Positions 13,729-21,730 of a stretch of DNA of 28,461 bases are shown here, piece after piece. This stretch comes from Bacillota bacterium. GTDB lineage: Bacteria > Bacillota > Sulfobacillia > Thermaerobacterales > RSA17. The stretch spans positions 1 to 28,461 of the forward strand of contig PKRI01000028.1 of NCBI GenBank assembly GCA_017577485.1, read 5' to 3'. The notes under the pieces were generated by a model. It did no database searches. It was not told where the DNA came from and saw only the letters and a program-made list of their open reading frames with translations. The translations under genes and the position numbers were made by a program. Numbering within the stretch: the stretch's first letter is position 1; each line of letters begins with the position of its first letter.

Positions 13729-15987
13729 CTAATCCAGGCGAATGCGGGCGTCCAGGATCCGGCACCCCTGGCCCGGCGGGAAGGCTTTGACGGGATTGAG
13801 GTCGATCTCGGCGATCTCGGGCAGGTCTTCCACCAGTTGCGACAGGCGCAGCAGCACCTGTCGAATGGCGTCGATGTCGGCCGGCGGATGACCGCGGTAA
13901 CCCGTGAGCAGGCGGTAGCCGCGGATGCCGCGGATCATCTCGTCGGCGTCGCGGTCGCTGAGGGGCGTGATCCGCACCACCACGTCCCTCAGGATCTCCA
14001 CGTGGATGCCGCCCAGCCCGAAGGCGATCAGGGGACCGAACAAGGGGTCGTCGGTCATGCCTACCAGCAGTTCGACGCCGCCCTTCACCATGGGCTGGAC
14101 CAGAAAGCCGTCCAGTTCTTCGTGCCGCCCGGCGGCCCGGAGCCGGTCCTCGATGCGGCGGCAGGCGCTGCGGACTACGTCGGCCGTCTCCAGGTCGAGG
14201 GCCACGCCTTCCCACTCGGTCTTGTGGACGATGGTGCGGGACGCCAGTTTGACCACCACGGGGAAGCCCAGGTCGGCCGCCGCGGCCGCGGCCTCGTCCG
14301 GGGTGCGGGCGAGGCGGCCGGGAATCAGGGGCAGCCGGTAGGCCTGGAGCACCGCCGCCACGTCCTCGGGGCCCAACCACCGGTCGCCGCGGTCGCGGGC
14401 GGCGTGCAGGACCTTTCGAGCCTGCTCGGGATCCACGTCGTCGAAGCGCGGGAACTCGCCCGCGGGACGGCTGCGCCAGCGGGCGTACTCGTAGGCCCGG
14501 GCCAGGGCCCGCGCCGCCGATTCGGGGAACACGTAGGAGGGAATGCGCTCGCCCGAGGCGCCTGCCGCGATCCCGCGGCCCAGCGGGGAGCCCGCCGCCG
14601 GCTGTGCCGCCGGCGCCAGGCCGCGGCTGTCCAGGAAGCAGCAGAGCACCGGTTTGCGGTTGCCCCGGGCGCGGGCCTCCGCCACCGCCTCGCGGACGGC
14701 CTGGTTCACCGCCTGGGGATCGGCCAGCTCCACCGGGACAAAGATCACCAGCACCGCGTCGAAGGCCGGGTCGTCCAGGGCGGCCGCCACCGCGGCGCGG
14801 TAATGGTGGGGTCCCGCCGAGGCGATCATGTCGATGGGGTTGCCCAGGCTGGCGGCTGCAGGCATCACCTGCGCCAGCCGCTGCCGGGTTTCCGGCGACG
14901 TTTCCGGCACCTCCAGGCCCAACCCCACCAGGGCGTCGGTGGCCAGGATGCCCGGCCCGCCGGCGTTGGTGACGATGCCCACCCGGGGGCCCTGGGGCAG
15001 GGGCTGGTTGGCCAGCAGGGCGGCGATGTCGAACATCTCGTCCAGGGTGTCGGCGCGGATGACGCCGGCCTGGCGGAAGAGGGCGTCCACCGCCACGTCG
15101 CTGGCCGCCAGCGCCGCCGTATGGGACCCGGCCGCCCGGTGCCCGGCGGGGCTGCGTCCTGCCTTGACGGCCAGGATGGGCTTCTTGCGGCTCACCCGCC
15201 GCGCCAGGCGGGCGAACTGCCGGGGTTTGCCGAAGGACTCCAGGTAGAGGAGGATCAGATCCGTGGAGGGATCATCCTCCCAGTACCGGATCAGGTCGCT
15301 GCCCGACACGTCGGCCTGGTTGCCGACGCTGACGAAGGTGGACAGGCCGAGGCCCATGGCAGCCGCGTACTGCAGGATGGCCAGGCCCAGGGCACCGCTC
15401 TGGGACGACATGGAGATGTTGCCGTGGGGCGGCACCACCGGCGCGAAGGACGCGTTGAGCCGCACGTCGGGCGCGGTGTTGATCAGCCCGAGGCAGTTGG
15501 GCCCGATGACCCGCATGCCGTAGGACCGCGCCCGGGCCACCACCTCGTCCTGCAGGCGCCGGCCTTCGGGCCCGGTCTCGGCGAAGCCTGCGGTGATGAT
15601 GACCAGGCCGCGGACGCCCTTGCGGCCGCACTGATCCACCACGGGCAGGACGGCGTCCCGCGGCGTGGCGATCACGGCCAGGTCCACGGGGCCTGGGATC
15701 TGGGCCAGGGAGGGATAGGCCGGGATCGAGCCCACCACCGTGGCGTTGGGGTTGACGGGGTAGACGGGCCCGTTGAAGCGGTTGGCGATCAGGTAGTAGA
15801 GGATGCGGTAGCCGATGCTGTCGGGGTCCCGGGACGCGCCGACGACGGCCACCGACCGCGGCCGCAGCACCGCCTTGAGCGTTTCGAAGGCGGGGTCGGG
15901 GCCCCCGGGGCCGTCCTCCGGGGCGGCGGGCGGTGCCGCGGGGTCCTGGACGGCTCCGGCCGCCGCCGGTGCTGCATCATCGTTCAT
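13729..15987 (-). CDS. Acyl/acetyl-CoA synthetase (ADP-forming), fused alpha-beta
   Basis: This 752-residue cytosolic enzyme interconverts acyl-CoA + ADP + Pi with acid + CoA + ATP, so it can make ATP from acetyl-CoA or related thioesters. The alpha part comes first: CoA-binding Rossmann domain (LRPRSVAVVGASRDPDSIGY, VIGPNCLGLINT), then ligase domains with ISMSSQSGALG and the phospho-His loop AAGSHTAALA (His289). The beta ATP-grasp part begins near residue 520 (LPLIPGRLARTPDEA, FPVVVKLASRTIVHKTEWEG, DGFLVQPMVKGGVELLVGM, GPLIAFGLGG) and ends with EIDLNPVKAFPPG. About 30 N-terminal residues are Ala/Pro-rich and unconserved. ATG 15987 has GGGGGA five bases before it. Acetyltransferase fusions (Pat type) lack these catalytic residues, so the synthetase call is preferred; the substrate is open. 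Confidence 0.92.
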   Translation of the reverse strand: MNDDAAPAAAGAVQDPAAPPAAPEDGPGGPDPAFETLKAVLRPRSVAVVGASRDPDSIGYRILYYLIANRFNGPVYPVNPNATVVGSIPAYPSLAQIPGPVDLAVIATPRDAVLPVVDQCGRKGVRGLVIITAGFAETGPEGRRLQDEVVARARSYGMRVIGPNCLGLINTAPDVRLNASFAPVVPPHGNISMSSQSGALGLAILQYAAAMGLGLSTFVSVGNQADVSGSDLIRYWEDDPSTDLILLYLESFGKPRQFARLARRVSRKKPILAVKAGRSPAGHRAAGSHTAALAASDVAVDALFRQAGVIRADTLDEMFDIAALLANQPLPQGPRVGIVTNAGGPGILATDALVGLGLEVPETSPETRQRLAQVMPAAASLGNPIDMIASAGPHHYRAAVAAALDDPAFDAVLVIFVPVELADPQAVNQAVREAVAEARARGNRKPVLCCFLDSRGLAPAAQPAAGSPLGRGIAAGASGERIPSYVFPESAARALARAYEYARWRSRPAGEFPRFDDVDPEQARKVLHAARDRGDRWLGPEDVAAVLQAYRLPLIPGRLARTPDEAAAAAADLGFPVVVKLASRTIVHKTEWEGVALDLETADVVRSACRRIEDRLRAAGRHEELDGFLVQPMVKGGVELLVGMTDDPLFGPLIAFGLGGIHVEILRDVVVRITPLSDRDADEMIRGIRGYRLLTGYRGHPPADIDAIRQVLLRLSQLVEDLPEIAEIDLNPVKAFPPGQGCRILDARIRLD

Positions 15988-16150
15988 GGAAATCCCCCGT
16001 GACCATCATACCCTGACAGGCCCTGGCGCACGGGGTGGGCGCCGCCGGGCGCCGCAGGCCCGCACGACCCGCTGTGCGAGGTGGGTGCGGCGACCGGGGC
16101 GGTGCCGCGGGATTCCTTGTCCGCCGGCAGGCTCGAATCCACGTGCCGGT

Positions 16151-16163
16151 GTGGTACGATGGG
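16151..16163 (+). promoter_or_regulatory. Extended -10 promoter of moaA
   Basis: TGGTACGAT (TGn plus TACGAT at 16155-16160) is followed by GGG, with no good -35. The predicted start is about 26 bases before the GGGGGAGGGG site and GTG 16193. The same TGnTACGATGGG stands before the coxE-like gene at 25119-25130. Confidence 0.5.
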
Positions 16164-16192
16164 TGTCGAGGACGTTCGGGGGAGGGGTGCCG

Positions 16193-17299
16193 GTGGCCCA
16201 GCGGGTGACGGCAGCGGCAAGCCTGAAGACGGCCGCGGCTGGCAGCGCGGCGCCGGTGGAGCCCGGTGCCCGGGCCGAAGCCGCCGCACGGCCCGGCGAC
16301 GCCGGTTGGCCGAGGGAGGGTCCCCTGGTGGACCAGTTCGGCCGGGTGGTCCGCAAGCTGCGCATCTCCGTCACCGACCGCTGCAACTTCCGCTGCGTGT
16401 ACTGCATGCCCGAGGACGTCCGGTTCATGCCCGCCGAAGTCCACCTGACCTTCGACGAGATCGAGCGCGTCGTCCGCATCATGGCCCCGCTGGGCGTGCG
16501 GAAACTGCGCCTGACCGGCGGGGAGCCGCTGCTGCGCCCGGGCCTGCCGGACCTGGTGGCCCGGCTGGCGGCGGTGCCCGGCATCGAGTCAGTCAGCATG
16601 ACCACCAACGGCTTCTTCCTGGCGCAGCAGGCCCGCGCCCTGAAGCAGGCGGGGCTTGTGGGCATCAACATCAGCCTGGACACCCTGGACCGGGACCGGT
16701 TCATCCAGATCGCCCGCCGCGACTACCTGCAGCGGGTGCTGGAGGGCATCCGCGCCGCAGAGGAGGCCGGTTTCGAGGCCGTCAAGATCAACTGCGTGGT
16801 CATGCGCGGCGTCAACGAGCACGAAATCGAAACGTTCCTGCGCTGGGCCCGGGAGCGGCCTTTCATTGTGCGGTTCATCGAGTTCATGCCCCTGGACGGC
16901 GACAACATCTGGGAGCGCCGCATGGTCTTCAGCGCCGAGGAAATTCTGGACATCGCCCGCACCATCGGCGAGGTGGTGCCCGAGGACGGCGACCCGTCGG
17001 AGCCCGCCCGGCGCTACCGATTCGCCGACGGCCGCGGCACCTTCGGCATCATCGCCTCGGTGACCCGTCCCTTCTGCGCCCACTGCGATCGGGTGCGGCT
17101 GACGGCCGACGGCAAGATCCGCAACTGCCTGTTCGCCCTGGAGGAGCACGACCTGCGGGACCTGCTGCGGGGCGGCGCGTCCGATGAGGAAATCGAGCAG
17201 GCCATCCGCCGCGCCGTGTGGGTCAAGTGGGCCGGGCACCTCATCAATATGCCCGAGTTCGTCAAGCCCGCCCGCACCATGCACGCCATCGGGGGCTGA
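16193..17299 (+). CDS. moaA: GTP 3',8-cyclase (molybdenum cofactor biosynthesis protein A)
   Basis: This radical-SAM enzyme, with MoaC, turns GTP into cyclic pyranopterin monophosphate, the first step to molybdenum cofactor. The radical-SAM cluster is CNFRCVYC (Cys 64, 68, 71 from GTG 16193), the SAM site is LTGGEPLLRPGL, the second [4Fe-4S] is held by Cys295, Cys298 and Cys312 (FCAHCDRVRLTADGKIRNC), and the chain ends with the catalytic Gly-Gly. GTG 16193 follows GGGGGAGGGG and a TACGAT promoter and gives 368 residues. GTG 16328, after GAGGGAGGG at seven bases, gives 323 residues and the usual start DQFGRVVRKLRISVTDRC. The 45 extra residues are Ala-rich and unconserved, so either or both starts may be used. 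It probably serves the Mo-hydroxylase encoded from 21.2 kb. Confidence 0.95.
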   Translation: MAQRVTAAASLKTAAAGSAAPVEPGARAEAAARPGDAGWPREGPLVDQFGRVVRKLRISVTDRCNFRCVYCMPEDVRFMPAEVHLTFDEIERVVRIMAPLGVRKLRLTGGEPLLRPGLPDLVARLAAVPGIESVSMTTNGFFLAQQARALKQAGLVGINISLDTLDRDRFIQIARRDYLQRVLEGIRAAEEAGFEAVKINCVVMRGVNEHEIETFLRWARERPFIVRFIEFMPLDGDNIWERRMVFSAEEILDIARTIGEVVPEDGDPSEPARRYRFADGRGTFGIIASVTRPFCAHCDRVRLTADGKIRNCLFALEEHDLRDLLRGGASDEEIEQAIRRAVWVKWAGHLINMPEFVKPARTMHAIGG

Positions 17300-17413
17300 G
17301 GCGGATCCGCTGGATCTGCCGGCTCCGGTCAGCACCAATATCGAACCTGTGTCTGCCCATTCGAGCCCGCCGGCGCGGAATAAGTCCCAAGTTGGACCTG
17401 GAAGTTAACAGAA

Positions 17414-17442
17414 TTACGCAAACCGCGGCCGCGTTTACGTAA
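17414..17442. repeat. 29-bp imperfect palindrome between moaA and the dUTPase gene
   Basis: TTACGCAAAC and GTTTACGTAA are near-perfect inverted arms (one mismatch) around CGCGGCCGC. They lie in the 284-base region between the convergent moaA and dUTPase-like genes, where base composition is lower in GC. This may be a regulator-binding site or a bidirectional terminator stem without a T-run. I see no gene in this region. Confidence 0.45.
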
Positions 17443-17583
17443 GTAGCGCCTGTTTCGGGTCTGTCGTCCGCCAAACGAGCGTGGAGACGGGGGAATAGTG
17501 CTGGTACCGGCCTAACGCGCCCGCCGGCCGCCGCCAGGGGTGATGCAAAGCAGCCGGCCGCTGCCAACCGCTTCCTCGCAATG

Positions 17584-18051
17584 CTACAGGTTTTCGCCCT
17601 GCCATTGGCCCCGGTAGCCGGCGGCGGCATCGGCGGTCATCAGCACCAACTGCCCGATGCGGCAGCCGGCCGGCAGCACCAGGGGGTGCCACAGCACCAG
17701 CAGCCCCTCGCCGCGGCCTTCGTAGCCCTGGTCCCACAGCGCCGAGTAGAGCGCCGCGCCGTTGCGCAGCAGGCTGGAACGGGGAAGGATCAGGCCCACG
17801 TGTCCTTCCGGGATCCGCACCTGCTCCACGTACCGCACCACGTAGGCCCCGGGCGGCAGGGGTGCCGCGGGGCCGCTTTCCGGCAGCGGTACCTCCTCAC
17901 GGTCCGCCAGGTCGGTGTGGGTGGGGTGGAGGGCTCCCGCGCCGGTGATGCGGAACAGCCGGCCCAGGCGTAGGTCGACGCCGTTGGGCTGGATCTGCTG
18001 CTCTTCCACGGGAGCTACGAAGCGGGCCACGAAACGGCCGTCGCGGACCAT
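17584..18051 (-). CDS. Archaeal-type dUTPase (dCTP deaminase/dUTPase superfamily)
   Basis: This 155-residue cytosolic protein has the trimeric dUTPase/dCTP deaminase fold: IQPNGVDLRLGRLFRI, LPPGAYVVRYVEQVRIPEGH, VGLILPRSSLLRNGAAL (P-R-S-S phosphate loop), SALWDQGYEGRGEGLLVLWH and LPAGCRIGQLVLM. The Asp of DQGYEG expected to activate water for dUTP hydrolysis is kept. At the place where dCTP deaminases carry the catalytic Glu (LEF in E. coli Dcd) I read a hydrophobic residue. I therefore favour dUTP diphosphatase, which removes dUTP and makes dUMP. ATG 18051 has GGGTGAAGG just upstream. It is the third gene of the minus-strand cluster behind the inositol-phosphate genes, 132 bases downstream; a functional link is not obvious. 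Confidence 0.75.
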   Translation of the reverse strand: MVRDGRFVARFVAPVEEQQIQPNGVDLRLGRLFRITGAGALHPTHTDLADREEVPLPESGPAAPLPPGAYVVRYVEQVRIPEGHVGLILPRSSLLRNGAALYSALWDQGYEGRGEGLLVLWHPLVLPAGCRIGQLVLMTADAAAGYRGQWQGENL

Positions 18052-18183
18052 CCGCCTTCACCCTTCCAGGGACCGTTCCCGCCCGCCATTCCGCGGCGGC
18101 GGCCCCGACCCCTGCCGGTGACCGGGCGCCGGCAGGCACGGGCGCGGCGGGGAGCCCGGGCGAGGGCGCTGCGGGAGCCGGCT

Positions 18184-19650
18184 TCAGGACCGTGCCTGCA
18201 GCCGCTGCAGGCCGTGGACCACGCGGGCCCAGGCGCCCACGTGGCTGGCCAGGGCCAGGATCAGCAGGGCGGCCACGGGCGCCCCTGCCAGGCCGCACAG
18301 CAGGATGACCAGGCAGCGCCCGTCGCGGTTGACGGGGAGCCAGCGCAGCCAGGCGGGGTCGTCGCGCAGCGGGTTGTAGCGCCGGCCGGACCCCGCCAGC
18401 CACTGCAGCCGGTCCTTGACCAGCGCGGACAACGGCGCGCCGGCCAGGGCCAGGAAGCCCGCCAGCAGCGGCAGCCAGGCGCCGCCCGGCCCGCCGAGCG
18501 CTCCCAGCGCCCCCGGCGCCCCCGATGCCCCCGGCGTCCCCGGCGCCCCCAGCGCCCCCAGCGTCAGCCCGGCGATCAGCAGCGCGTCGGCGTAGCGGTC
18601 CAGCAGCGTGTCCAAGAGGGCCCCTGACGGCCGTGCCTCCAGGCGCAGGCGCGCCAGTTCACCGTCGCTGCCGTCCACGATGGAGGCCAGCTGCGCCAGG
18701 ATGCCGCCCGCGGCCGGCAGGCCCAGCGCGAAGCAGGCGGCCCCGGCCGCGGCCAGCAGCGCCGCCGCCCAGGTGATCATGTCCGGGGTAACCGGCGTCG
18801 AGGCCAGCAGCGCCGTCAGCCGCCGCGACACGGGCCGGTTCAGGTGCCGGGCCACCGGCCCGTCGCCCCCCGACGCGCAGGCGGAGGCCAGCAGCCGCTG
18901 CCGGGCCGCCGGCAGGTCGTCGGCATCGTCGACGTCCAGCCACCAGCCCTGATCCACGGGGACCGCCCCCAGGCGCCCGGCGGCGGCCAGCAGGGCAGCC
19001 CCCTCCGTCAGGGTGACGGGCCCGTCGTCCCCGGCCCGGTCCCGCACTTCCTCCAGGGCGTCCAGGAGGCCCGGCGAACCCACGAAGACCCCCGTGTCGA
19101 CCCCGGTATACGGCTCCAGGCCCTTGCCGATGGCGATGACCCGGCCGTCCTGGTGGCGCACCCGGGTGGCCTCGTCCAGGTCGTGGACCTGGTCCAGGCG
19201 CGGGTCCACCAGCAGCAGGGCACCGCCGCCCGACAGCAGCGCGGCCCGGCGGGGGTCCCGCGCCGCCTCCGCCGCCCGCCGGCACAGCCCCGGGTCCATC
19301 ACGTGGTCGGCCATCATCAAGAGGAAGGGCTCGTCCCCCAGAAGCGGCCGCGCAGCCAGCAGGCTGGCGCCGTTGCCGCGCCGCCACTGGGCCGCCTCCA
19401 CCCAGCGCACCCCGGGGCCGGGGGCGGCGCCGGCTTCCGGGCTCTGCAGCCGCGACAGGAGCCGGCGCCGGATCACCTCGCCCTCCGCGCCCAGCACCAC
19501 CACGACCTCGTCGCAGCCGGCCTGCCGGGCGCAGCGGACGGCCCGCTCCAGCAGGGTGACCCCGTACAGCGGGTAGAGGGGCTTGGGTCCGAAGCCCACG
19601 GTGCGGCGAAAGCGGCTGCCCTCGCCGGCGGCCAGGATCACCGCCCGCAC
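18184..19650 (-). CDS. Bifunctional CTP:inositol-1-phosphate cytidylyltransferase / di-myo-inositol-phosphate-phosphate synthase
   Basis: This is a two-domain fusion. Residues 1-240 are a sugar-nucleotidyltransferase domain (AVILAAGEGSRF, FGPKPLYPLYGVTLLERAV, PFLLMMADHVMDP, IAIGKGLEPYTGVDTGVFVG) that would activate inositol-1-phosphate with CTP. Residues from about 265 are a membrane CDP-alcohol phosphotransferase with the full motif D326-G-x2-D329-G-x2-A-R-x8-G343-x3-D347-x3-D351 and several helices. It would join CDP-inositol to inositol-1-phosphate, giving di-myo-inositol-phosphate phosphate. A Gly/Ala/Pro collagen-like stretch of about 26 residues interrupts the membrane part. GTG 19650 gives the normal start RAVILAAGEGS; GTG 19671 would add seven residues. 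The adjacent upstream inositol-1-P synthase makes this reading strong. A final phosphatase is not in the window. Confidence 0.88.
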   Translation of the reverse strand: MRAVILAAGEGSRFRRTVGFGPKPLYPLYGVTLLERAVRCARQAGCDEVVVVLGAEGEVIRRRLLSRLQSPEAGAAPGPGVRWVEAAQWRRGNGASLLAARPLLGDEPFLLMMADHVMDPGLCRRAAEAARDPRRAALLSGGGALLLVDPRLDQVHDLDEATRVRHQDGRVIAIGKGLEPYTGVDTGVFVGSPGLLDALEEVRDRAGDDGPVTLTEGAALLAAAGRLGAVPVDQGWWLDVDDADDLPAARQRLLASACASGGDGPVARHLNRPVSRRLTALLASTPVTPDMITWAAALLAAAGAACFALGLPAAGGILAQLASIVDGSDGELARLRLEARPSGALLDTLLDRYADALLIAGLTLGALGAPGTPGASGAPGALGALGGPGGAWLPLLAGFLALAGAPLSALVKDRLQWLAGSGRRYNPLRDDPAWLRWLPVNRDGRCLVILLCGLAGAPVAALLILALASHVGAWARVVHGLQRLQARS

Positions 19651-19681
19651 ACAGGCACCCCCGGCCTCCACTGGCCTCGCA

Positions 19682-20812
19682 TCAACTGGCCTCTTCCAGG
19701 TCTTCCGAGACGTCGCGCGCGGCGGCGCGGGGATTCTGGATGAAGGCCTCCATCAACCGGCGGGCCACATCGTCGGTGTACTGGACCGGCGGCGACTTCA
19801 TCAGGTAGGCCGACACGCCTTCCAGCACGCCGCCGATGCCGTGGTCCAGCGCCAGCTTGGCGCAGCGGACCGCGTCGATCATGACCCCGGCGCTGTTGGG
19901 CGAGTCCATCACCGAAAGCCGCAGGTCGATGACGATGGGCTGGTCGCCGAAGCCCAGGCCCTCCATGCGGATCTGGCAGACCTTGTTGTCCTCCAGCCAC
20001 GGCACGTAGTCGCTGGGACCGATATGGATCCGCTCGTCCGGCAGCGGCTCCGCCAGCTGGGACTGCACCGACTGGGTCTTGGACTTCTTCTTGCTCTTGA
20101 GCCGGGAGTGGTTGAGCATGTTGAGGAAGTCGGTGTTGCCGCCGAAGTTCAGCTGATACGTGCGTTCCAGGCGCACGCCGCGGTCCTCGAACAGCCGGGT
20201 CAGCACCCGGTGGACGATGGTGGCGCCCACCTGGCTCTTGATGTCGTCGCCGATCAGCGGCAGGTTGCGGCGGCGGAACTGCTCGGCCCACTCGGGCGAC
20301 GACGCGATGAAGACCGGCGCGGCGTTGATGAAGGCCACCCCGGCCTCCAGGGCCGCGCGGGCGTAGTAACGGGTCGCCTCCTCCGACCCCACGGGCAGGT
20401 AACTGATCAGCACATCGGCCCTGGCATCCCTCAGAACCTGGGCCACGTCCACCGGAGCGGCGTCGGCCAGGCGGAAGGACCGGTCTTGCGGGTAGTCCTC
20501 CATGTGCCGGCTGAAGCCGTCCAGCACCGGCCCCATCTGCACCGTGACCGGGATCTCGGGCAGATCGCAGAAGACCGGAGTGCAGTTGGGCTTGGCCAGC
20601 AGAGCCTCCCGCAGCGGGCGGCCTACCTTGCGGGTGTCGACGTCGAAGGCGGCCACCACTTCGATGTCACTGGGACGGTAACTCCCGATCTGAGGATGCA
20701 TCAGACCGCGGGCGGCACGGAGGCGCTTCTCGTCGGCGTAGTAGTAGATGCCCTGGACCAACGAGCTTGCGCAGTTGCCGACGCCCGCCAGAGCTACGCG
20801 CACCTTGCGCAT
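19682..20812 (-). CDS. ino1: myo-Inositol-1-phosphate synthase
   Basis: This NAD-dependent 376-residue enzyme converts glucose-6-phosphate to L-myo-inositol-1-phosphate. It shows the Rossmann start VRVALAGVGNCASSLVQG, VVAAFDVDTRKVG, LISYLPVGSEEATRYYARAA, IGDDIKSQVGATIVHRVL, the signature LNFGGNTDFLNM, catalytic lysines in RLKSKKKSKT, and MDSPNSAGVMIDAVRCAKLA. This is the prokaryotic short form known from Mycobacterium, Archaeoglobus and Thermotoga. ATG 20812 has GGAAGGAGGAG at good spacing. The cytidylyltransferase/phosphotransferase gene follows directly downstream, so the likely product pathway is the thermoprotective solute di-myo-inositol phosphate rather than phosphatidylinositol. A clear promoter lies about 175-205 bases upstream. 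Confidence 0.95.
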   Translation of the reverse strand: MRKVRVALAGVGNCASSLVQGIYYYADEKRLRAARGLMHPQIGSYRPSDIEVVAAFDVDTRKVGRPLREALLAKPNCTPVFCDLPEIPVTVQMGPVLDGFSRHMEDYPQDRSFRLADAAPVDVAQVLRDARADVLISYLPVGSEEATRYYARAALEAGVAFINAAPVFIASSPEWAEQFRRRNLPLIGDDIKSQVGATIVHRVLTRLFEDRGVRLERTYQLNFGGNTDFLNMLNHSRLKSKKKSKTQSVQSQLAEPLPDERIHIGPSDYVPWLEDNKVCQIRMEGLGFGDQPIVIDLRLSVMDSPNSAGVMIDAVRCAKLALDHGIGGVLEGVSAYLMKSPPVQYTDDVARRLMEAFIQNPRAAARDVSEDLEEAS

Positions 20813-21211
20813 CGGTGGTCTCCTCCTTCCACGGACACGAAGTCAGCCTCACCGCCAGGTGCCGCGGGCGGTACGGCGACGGCGCGCTCCCGGCTGCGCG
20901 CGGCGGACTCCACCCGCGGCAGGGCGCGGTTCAGCTCTGTTTGGGTTTGGGGAGTCAGGACGAGTGGGTCGAAACAACCCCAAAATAGTATAGTGATGTC
21001 CCCCTCAAGAGGCAAGGTGAAGGATTTTCCCCCGCCGGGTGGAACTGTCGCACCACGGGACAGGTCCTGGGACGTCCGGCCCAGGCCGGCGCCGCTCCAC
21101 TTCCGCCGCAACCGTCCGACCCAATCGTCCTTCACAAGAACCCCCGTACCACCGATGCAGGGGTCCGGCCTGAGGAGTCCCGGCCCTGATCGATCTGGAG
21201 GAGGGGGTTCC
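20813..21211. other. Divergent control region between ino1 and the Mo-hydroxylase genes
   Basis: These 399 bases hold the long ino1 leader, its promoter and about 195 bases upstream of the Fe-S subunit gene. I see no gene. For the plus strand only a weak candidate exists (TTCACA near 21133, 17 bases, GATGCA). The stretch 20945-21015 is clearly less GC-rich than its surroundings. Confidence 0.5.
20987..21015 (-). promoter_or_regulatory. Sigma-70-type promoter of the inositol-phosphate operon
   Basis: On the minus strand TTGCCT (21015-21010) and TATACT (20992-20987) are separated by exactly 17 bases. The predicted transcript starts near 20980 and has a leader of about 168 bases before ino1. 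At its 5' end TTTGGGG and CCCCAAA can pair across about 25 bases, forming a stem. Confidence 0.65.

Positions 21212-21729
<518 letters not shown>

Positions 21730-21730
<1 letters not shown>

Noticed and set aside
11500..16002. 1500-residue plus-strand frame
   Set aside because: It is a shadow of the permease, binding-protein and acyl-CoA synthetase genes on the minus strand. Composition is His/Arg/Gly-rich with no motif; stop-free shadows are common at this GC content.
21130..21165. TTCACA-17-GATGCA as promoter of the Mo-hydroxylase genes
   Set aside because: The -10 is poor, so it is not listed as a feature.
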